Source: MGIIb-O3 sp046710875
GTDB lineage: Archaea; Thermoplasmatota; Poseidoniia; Poseidoniales; Thalassarchaeaceae
Reading direction: 5' to 3'
Assembly: GCA_046710875.1 (NCBI GenBank)
Contig: JBKEHQ010000017.1
Coordinates: 1-20,325, forward strand
DNA length: 20,325 nucleotides
Below, piece after piece: positions 15,359 to 20,325 of this stretch; within the stretch, counting starts at the first letter, position 1, and the number at the start of each line of letters is the position of its first letter. The notes below the pieces were generated by a model. That model had not been told where the DNA came from. It searched no databases and was given only the letters and a program-made list of their open reading frames with translations. Both the position numbers and the translations under genes were made by a program.

Positions 15359-16900
15359 CTATTTTCGTAACCACATTGGTAATGGCCGATTATATCCTAT
15401 TAATCTTAATCCCGAGATAGCAGCCGTATTATGGTCATTTGCTCTAAGATTCTTTCTTCCAATTTTCTCTAATCCATCTATGCCTAATTCAACCATCCAT
15501 TTTTTAAGCATTATATTTTTAGCAATAAGGTCACCCTCAATATCATCTCCCTCATAAGGTCCAACTATCAAATTACATCCCGATGCATTTGCTATTAACA
15601 TATCCTGTACATCTGGATTCTTGTCAATTCCTATCATGATAGTTCGATTACTTTTTTTAAATTCCCATGTTTTCGCAGCTAATCCAATTAATGGTAATGA
15701 TGCCGCAATAATTCCTCCCCCTGGGACTGATGCATCAACAAATGCTCCATCTAAATCTAGTTCAACCACCAATCGGAATAATTCCTCAACTCTATTAACA
15801 TCATCTCTTAAAAAAATTAAAGATGATTCTATCATTCTACTTTTAAGTGAAACAATTATTGCTTCTAACTCTGCATCATTCATAGGGGGTAGATTTTTTA
15901 AGTCAATAATAATACCTGCACACTCATTTACCAATAGTTTAGCATTACTTAGATTCTTATCATTAATTATTACAAAATCTACTGTACGTGGATTATCTGT
16001 AACTAATGCCGGCTGCCTTTCTGAATTGAAACCCTCCCATTTATTTGAATTATCGCTCTCTACTAGCCAAGGAATTGGAAAAAGTATCCCCTCTGATTCT
16101 AAATTATTCGGTAAAACTAAGGTATATGGGTCTATGGAATTATGTTCTGGTATTCTTTCATTATTATCGGGAATCAATGATATATTTTCAAAACCTTCTG
16201 CTATATGAGATTTTAATTTATTATTATCATCTATTAATATTTTTAAAGTTTCAAGTACTAATGCATCATCTGAAATTGTTAATCCGAGTGGTTTTAGTAA
16301 AATTTCACATTCTCCCAATTCTGTCTTATTTATTGTTCGCATTGATACACTTTCTCCAGGTGGAGGGCAACTGCCAGCTATTACTAACTTACCTCCTCTC
16401 ATGCCAACTCCTGGTTCAGCACCTGTTGAGCCCAGAATTATTGCCATCCCGCCTTGCATATTAGCACCCAAACTATCGCCAGTATGGCCTCTAACAATTA
16501 TTGTACCTCCCAACATATTTGCTCCGGTTTCAGTTCCAGCGGATCCCTGTATTATTATTGAGCCACCCTTCATTTTGTAACCCGCCTTCGCCCCTACATC
16601 TCTTTCAACGATAATTTTTCCAGACTCTTGAAAAGCCCCTAGCATAGAAGTAGCAGATCCTTGGAGTGTGAAAACGCCGCCATTATTCATTGCTCCAGCA
16701 CATTCTCCAAGATTTCCAAGAAGTAATACCTTTGATTTATCTGGCAGTAGTGTAATGGCTCCAATTTCACCATCTCTTGGTTTTTTATCCTGCTCCCTGC
16801 CCCATCCAATTTTAACAAGCAAATCTTTTTTCATCGCTTCTACTAATAATTTATCCAATTGCCTATTTAATTTGATACTTTTATTTGTATTATTTCGCAT
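15359..16900 (-). CDS. GXGXG-domain protein fused to a degenerate glutamate-synthase-like barrel
   Basis: 513 residues from the ATG at 16898-16900; a GTG at 16954 would add 18. GGGGG lies ten bases upstream of the ATG. Residues of about 45-185 form a right-handed beta-helix of roughly 20-residue turns with repeating Gly-x-x-x-Gly-x-x-Met-x-Gly-Gly-x-Ile-x-Ile-x-Gly. This is the GXGXG domain of the glutamate synthase large-subunit C-terminus and of formylmethanofuran dehydrogenase subunit C. The second half (about 285-513) has an alpha/beta pattern reminiscent of the FMN-binding glutamate synthase domain. Its end has Leu-Gly-Ile-x-Gly-Leu-x-x-Ile-Gly-Arg, close to that family's end. The cysteine cluster for the 3Fe-4S centre is absent and the phosphate-binding glycines look decayed. 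It may be a non-catalytic relative; function unknown. Confidence 0.72.
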   Translation of the reverse strand: MRNNTNKSIKLNRQLDKLLVEAMKKDLLVKIGWGREQDKKPRDGEIGAITLLPDKSKVLLLGNLGECAGAMNNGGVFTLQGSATSMLGAFQESGKIIVERDVGAKAGYKMKGGSIIIQGSAGTETGANMLGGTIIVRGHTGDSLGANMQGGMAIILGSTGAEPGVGMRGGKLVIAGSCPPPGESVSMRTINKTELGECEILLKPLGLTISDDALVLETLKILIDDNNKLKSHIAEGFENISLIPDNNERIPEHNSIDPYTLVLPNNLESEGILFPIPWLVESDNSNKWEGFNSERQPALVTDNPRTVDFVIINDKNLSNAKLLVNECAGIIIDLKNLPPMNDAELEAIIVSLKSRMIESSLIFLRDDVNRVEELFRLVVELDLDGAFVDASVPGGGIIAASLPLIGLAAKTWEFKKSNRTIMIGIDKNPDVQDMLIANASGCNLIVGPYEGDDIEGDLIAKNIMLKKWMVELGIDGLEKIGRKNLRANDHNTAAISGLRLIGYNRPLPMWLRK

Positions 16901-16978
16901 GTAATGGTGTCCCCCTGTAGTAATTTTTAACTGCCCGCGTATGAGCCGAAACACAATGTAGAAAAAAGGATATCCATT

Positions 16979-16994
16979 ATTAAATTATTAAATT
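16979..16994 (+). promoter_or_regulatory. AT-rich promoter candidate upstream of gap (8-bp direct repeat)
   Basis: ATTAAATT occurs twice in tandem, ending about 70 bases before the gap ATG, in the divergent region between the GXGXG gene and gap. It could serve as a box A with an initiation site near 17010-17020. Sequence resemblance only. Confidence 0.3.
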
Positions 16995-17063
16995 TTCATG
17001 GTTATGTTGATAGAGTTCGGTCAATGCCATAGAATCGCCGATATAGATTGGAAGTGCATTAGT

Positions 17064-18098
17064 ATGATTAAAGTTGGAATAAATGGTTACGGAACTATTG
17101 GTAAAAGAGTCGCAGACGCCGTAGATGCTCAAGATGATATGGAAATAATTGGAATTACTAAAACTGGTCCAAGTTTTGGCTGTAAACTGGCTGTAAATAA
17201 AAATTTTCCAATATATTGCACAAGCGATGATCAGGATAAGATATCATTATTTTCTAAGGAAGGATATGTCTGCATAGGCGGTATTTCAGATCTCCTCAGT
17301 ATAGCAGATATCGTTGTAGATTGTTCACCCGGGAAAATGGGCGTTATTAATGCTGAAATGTATCGTAGAGCAAATATAAAATATATTTTTCAAGGTGGTG
17401 AAAAACATGATTTGACAGGACTATCATATTCTTCATCAGCCAATCATGATTCAGCCTTTAATGCCAATTCTGCTAGAGTTGTATCGTGCAATACTACTGG
17501 ACTATCAAGGACATTAGTCCCGCTTTATGATGCATGCGGAGATCTCACCGTTGAATGTACTATGATTCGACGTGCCGCAGACCCTGGTGATTCATCTCGA
17601 GGCCCAATTAATGCAATTAAACCTGTTCTCAATGTCCCTAGTCATCATGGACTCGATTTAATGACTATCAAGCCAGAAATTAAAATAAATAGTCTCGCAG
17701 TAGCTGTTCCGACTACTATAATGCACGTTCACTCAATAATAGTTGATTTACCACATAATCATAATTTTACCACAGAATCCATAATAACATTATGGAAAAA
17801 TCAGCCTAGAGTTATAGTTATGAATGGCAATAAAAATAGAATTACTTCGACCGCTGAAGTAATGGAAATGGCAAGAGACATGGGTAGAAAATGGGGAGAT
17901 TTACATGAAATATTCATATGGGAAGATGGTGTTTCATTAAAGGGAAATAGGCTATATTATTTCCAAGCGATACATCAAGAAAGCGACGTAATTCCAGAAA
18001 ATATAGATTGCATAAGGTCTATGATGGGCGTTGAGAAAGATTGGAGAGTTTCTGTCGAAATGACCGACTCATCAATTTCTAGATATTATGGTTTATGA
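17064..18098 (+). CDS. gap: Glyceraldehyde-3-phosphate dehydrogenase, archaeal class II
   Basis: 344 residues. It interconverts glyceraldehyde 3-phosphate and 1,3-bisphosphoglycerate with NAD(P). The chosen ATG gives the archaeal N-terminus Met-Ile-Lys-Val-Gly-Ile-Asn-Gly-Tyr-Gly-Thr-Ile-Gly-Lys-Arg-Val, the Rossmann nucleotide-binding loop. An in-frame start at 16998 would add 22 unrelated residues, so I reject it. The catalytic Cys142 lies in Ser-Cys-Asn-Thr-Thr-Gly-Leu-Ser-Arg. Arg-Arg-Ala-Ala-Asp-Pro-Gly-Asp and Gly-Pro-Ile-Asn-Ala-Ile are the archaeal phosphate-site region. A conserved His-His pair is at 194-195. Phosphorylating class II enzymes in archaea usually serve gluconeogenesis, but direction cannot be told here. 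The subtilase gene follows after 63 bases. Confidence 0.95.
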   Translation: MIKVGINGYGTIGKRVADAVDAQDDMEIIGITKTGPSFGCKLAVNKNFPIYCTSDDQDKISLFSKEGYVCIGGISDLLSIADIVVDCSPGKMGVINAEMYRRANIKYIFQGGEKHDLTGLSYSSSANHDSAFNANSARVVSCNTTGLSRTLVPLYDACGDLTVECTMIRRAADPGDSSRGPINAIKPVLNVPSHHGLDLMTIKPEIKINSLAVAVPTTIMHVHSIIVDLPHNHNFTTESIITLWKNQPRVIVMNGNKNRITSTAEVMEMARDMGRKWGDLHEIFIWEDGVSLKGNRLYYFQAIHQESDVIPENIDCIRSMMGVEKDWRVSVEMTDSSISRYYGL

Positions 18099-18161
18099 TG
18101 CTCATCATATTATGTACAATTGATGTTAATAGTAAAAAGCAAAACAATAGTCGGATAACTC

Positions 18162-20325
18162 GTGAATACGAAGGTTACCGTTTCCCTCATTGTTATTTTT
18201 ATGTTTACTCCCCTTTCCTTTATGTCCCAGGCAACTATCATAAATATTAATGATATTGAACATCAAAATGAGGAACTAGAAATTGTAAAAGTATGGTCAG
18301 AGTTCGAACATGCCGTATATTCTTCTTACGATATAACTGAAAGTTCAGGAATTATACATTCTCCTTTTGGTTCATTCTACCCCGAAGTAGATTTCATTCC
18401 ATTGGGGCCTGAAAACTTATTTGACCCTTATTCATTTTTGAGAAGTGGGATGGCAATCGTACAATCAAATAGTTCAAATTTGATGCCATTGACCAAGTAT
18501 CTAGAAGGCGAACCAGATGTCAATATTATAGACATAATTCCTGATGATTCATATTTAATCAGGATAGGGGGGAATGATAAAATTGAGATGTTTGAGAAAA
18601 TAAAAAAATTCTCGAGTGTAAAATGGATTGGTGAATTTCCTATAGCATGGAAAGTATCAAAGGACTTAATTCCACTAATTAATCAATTAGAAGGTAGTGT
18701 CGATTTACAGATAATGATCACTCCCGATCTAAATTTTCAAGAATTGGAGTTATTAAATATTGATCTTTCTCTAGTGTCTAATGATATTTTAGATAGAGAC
18801 GTATGTGATTTTTCATTATGTAAATTATCTGGTATAAATCCTTCAATAATTCCTATACTTGCAATGGATGGAAGAATCTTAAAAATTGAACCATCGTCAT
18901 CATTAAAAATACACAATAATAATGCTAGAATATTATCTAGCATAGATGAAGCAATATCTCTATCAGGTGGATCTTTGGATGGAGAAGGTGAAGTTATGGC
19001 AATCTCTGATACGGGTCTTGACGCTGATCATGGAGATTTTGGTACTAGGCTGAGAAATCCTGTTTACAACGACTTCGGACCCGACAATTCCGGTGATGAT
19101 GCAAATAGTGGGCATGGAACTCATGTCACTGCAACTCTATTGGGAGATGGTTCCGGTGATTCTAAAACTACTGGAATAGTGCCCCAATCAACATTTATAT
19201 TTTATCAATTAGAAGTAGATAGCTCAGGGATTTTCGCACGTTGGGATTCTCTCTACTCAATGTTCGCACACGCATGGGACAAGGATGCGAAAATTCAAAC
19301 TAATAGTTGGGGCTCTAGTAATCTTTTAGGAGAATATACTTCAGATTCACATTCAGCTGATTCATATGTCAAAGATCAACCTAAATTCCTAGTATTATTT
19401 TCTGCTGGAGATGAAGGTTCTTCGGGAATCAGTTCCCCCGGTACAGCAAAAAATGTTTTGACCGTTGGGGCTTCAACTACTGGTGCATATTCAAGTATAG
19501 ATTCAGGTAGTGTCTATAATTTTTCATCAACTGGCTACACTTTGGATGGACGAATAAAACCTGATTTAGTTGCCCCAGGAGTAATGATATGTTCTGCAAG
19601 AGCAGAAGAGGCATCTTTCACAATTGGAGAATCATGTTCTACGGCAACTCACAATGATCAAATTACTCCATTATATATGACATTAAATGGATCTTCAATG
19701 TCAACCTCGGTAGTTGCAGGGGCTGCTGCAATGACTAGGCAATATCTGAGAGAAGAGGTTAATATTTCCGAGCCACGGTCAGATTTGATAAGGGCTATTT
19801 TAATAAATGGGGCTACAGATTTAGGGTTACCAAATATTCCAAACCCTACTGAAGGTTGGGGCCAACTAAATTTGAGTCAAAGCCTCTATCCAAAATCTGA
19901 TGATTTTAATTCTGATACTGTATTTGACTACTCTCGTTCATTGTCTCCCGGGCATAGCTTTTTGTATACATTAGAAGTTACTTCAGGTTCTAATCTAGAT
20001 GCAACTTTAGTTTGGAATGATAGGGAAGGTTCCGTAACAAGTGATCAAAGTATTAGTAAATTAGTCAATAATCTAGATTTAAAAATTACATCCCCCAGTG
20101 GAGTTATTTATAATGGTAATAATTTTATTTCTGGATATAGTGTATCAGGTGGCGAATCAGACAATATAAATAATGTAGAAAGAATAAAGTTAGAGTCAGC
20201 TCAAGAAGGAATTTGGTCTATTGAAATTGGAAATTCCAAAGGCAATAGTCAACAATATTCTCTTGTAATATCTGGAATTATCGAAGAAACATTTGGTTCC
20301 GATTTATCCATAATTCCAGATTCTA
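18162..20325 (+). CDS. Secreted subtilase (peptidase family S8, Kp43-like), 3' end outside window
   Basis: The frame starts at a GTG (18162-18164) and is open for 721 codons to the right edge, so the end is missing. A signal peptide (Lys near the N-terminus, hydrophobic core at about 5-22, then Ser-Gln-Ala) precedes a prodomain of about 240 residues. The S8 triad is visible: Asp283 in Ile-Ser-Asp-Thr-Gly, His318 in Ser-Gly-His-Gly-Thr-His-Val and Ser512 in Asn-Gly-Ser-Ser-Met-Ser. After the catalytic domain comes a beta-rich domain with Leu-Val-Trp-Asn-Asp and Leu-Val-Asn-Asn-Leu-Asp-Leu, as in Kp43-type proteases. The residue expected to be the oxyanion-hole Asn is Asp417 (Ser-Ala-Gly-Asp-Glu-Gly). 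The likely role is extracellular protein degradation by a heterotroph. It is 63 bases after gap. Confidence 0.92.
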   Translation, partial: MNTKVTVSLIVIFMFTPLSFMSQATIININDIEHQNEELEIVKVWSEFEHAVYSSYDITESSGIIHSPFGSFYPEVDFIPLGPENLFDPYSFLRSGMAIVQSNSSNLMPLTKYLEGEPDVNIIDIIPDDSYLIRIGGNDKIEMFEKIKKFSSVKWIGEFPIAWKVSKDLIPLINQLEGSVDLQIMITPDLNFQELELLNIDLSLVSNDILDRDVCDFSLCKLSGINPSIIPILAMDGRILKIEPSSSLKIHNNNARILSSIDEAISLSGGSLDGEGEVMAISDTGLDADHGDFGTRLRNPVYNDFGPDNSGDDANSGHGTHVTATLLGDGSGDSKTTGIVPQSTFIFYQLEVDSSGIFARWDSLYSMFAHAWDKDAKIQTNSWGSSNLLGEYTSDSHSADSYVKDQPKFLVLFSAGDEGSSGISSPGTAKNVLTVGASTTGAYSSIDSGSVYNFSSTGYTLDGRIKPDLVAPGVMICSARAEEASFTIGESCSTATHNDQITPLYMTLNGSSMSTSVVAGAAAMTRQYLREEVNISEPRSDLIRAILINGATDLGLPNIPNPTEGWGQLNLSQSLYPKSDDFNSDTVFDYSRSLSPGHSFLYTLEVTSGSNLDATLVWNDREGSVTSDQSISKLVNNLDLKITSPSGVIYNGNNFISGYSVSGGESDNINNVERIKLESAQEGIWSIEIGNSKGNSQQYSLVISGIIEETFGSDLSIIPDS

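Noticed and set aside
15621..16208. 195-aa plus-strand frame opposite the GXGXG gene
   Set aside because: It is rich in Ser, Asn and Ile, as expected for an antisense shadow in AT-rich DNA, with no domain. The minus frame has clear GXGXG repeats and continues beyond it on both sides.
16998..17063. N-terminal extension of GAPDH
   Set aside because: The conserved Rossmann start falls at the ATG at 17064. The extra 22 residues have no counterpart in the family.
1..20325. tRNA genes, CRISPR arrays, insertion sequences, integrase or attachment sites, defence systems
   Set aside because: No T-loop consensus with a cloverleaf, no regularly spaced repeats, no transposase or integrase motifs and no defence-type domains were seen on either strand by eye.

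Overview
The window looks like a compact, AT-rich archaeal chromosome segment. Archaeal markers are an ArcS-type archaeosine synthase, archaeal-type uS15, class II (archaeal) GAPDH, archaeal GluRS and PheT, RNase HII and a UPF0201 RNA-binding protein. Together with a bacterial-type DnaJ, PPC-like surface proteins and a Kp43-like secreted subtilase, the best guess is a planktonic marine Thermoplasmatota archaeon (Marine Group II/III, Poseidoniia-like). That placement is inference; no rRNA or other phylogenetic marker was tested.

Layout. At 1-1321 lie the 3' end of a gene that may be ScpA-like (+), then a two-helix membrane protein and a UPF0201 protein (both -). A short divergent region with a perfect 12-bp tandem repeat leads into a membrane/zinc-ribbon protein and dnaJ (+, 1413-3312). 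Converging on dnaJ is a large exported, membrane-anchored PPC-like protein (-, 3313-5415). Divergent from it is arcS - rps15 - a degenerate DHH/RecJ-like gene (+, 5478-8699), a translation/tRNA-modification/replication cluster. This converges, with overlapping stop codons, on a second large exported membrane protein ending in a zinc ribbon (-, 8696-10699). Next on the minus strand are gltX and rnhB (10780-13305), with a small basic ORF divergent from rnhB (13396-13581). A GXGXG/degenerate glutamate-synthase-like fusion gene sits 10 bp upstream of pheT (-, 13594-16900). Divergent from that pair is gap (+, 17064-18098), followed by a secreted subtilase that runs off the right edge (+, 18162-20325).

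Functionally, most genes are housekeeping: aminoacyl-tRNA synthetases, tRNA modification, ribosomal protein, RNase H, chaperone and glycolysis/gluconeogenesis. Three cell-surface or secreted proteins are interspersed. No intergenic gap exceeds about 170 bases. I saw no tRNA, rRNA, CRISPR array, insertion sequence or integration signature. The items most worth a second look are the catalytically dead-looking DHH/RecJ relative in the rps15 locus, the GXGXG + decayed FMN-barrel fusion beside pheT, and the subtilase whose oxyanion-hole Asn appears replaced by Asp.
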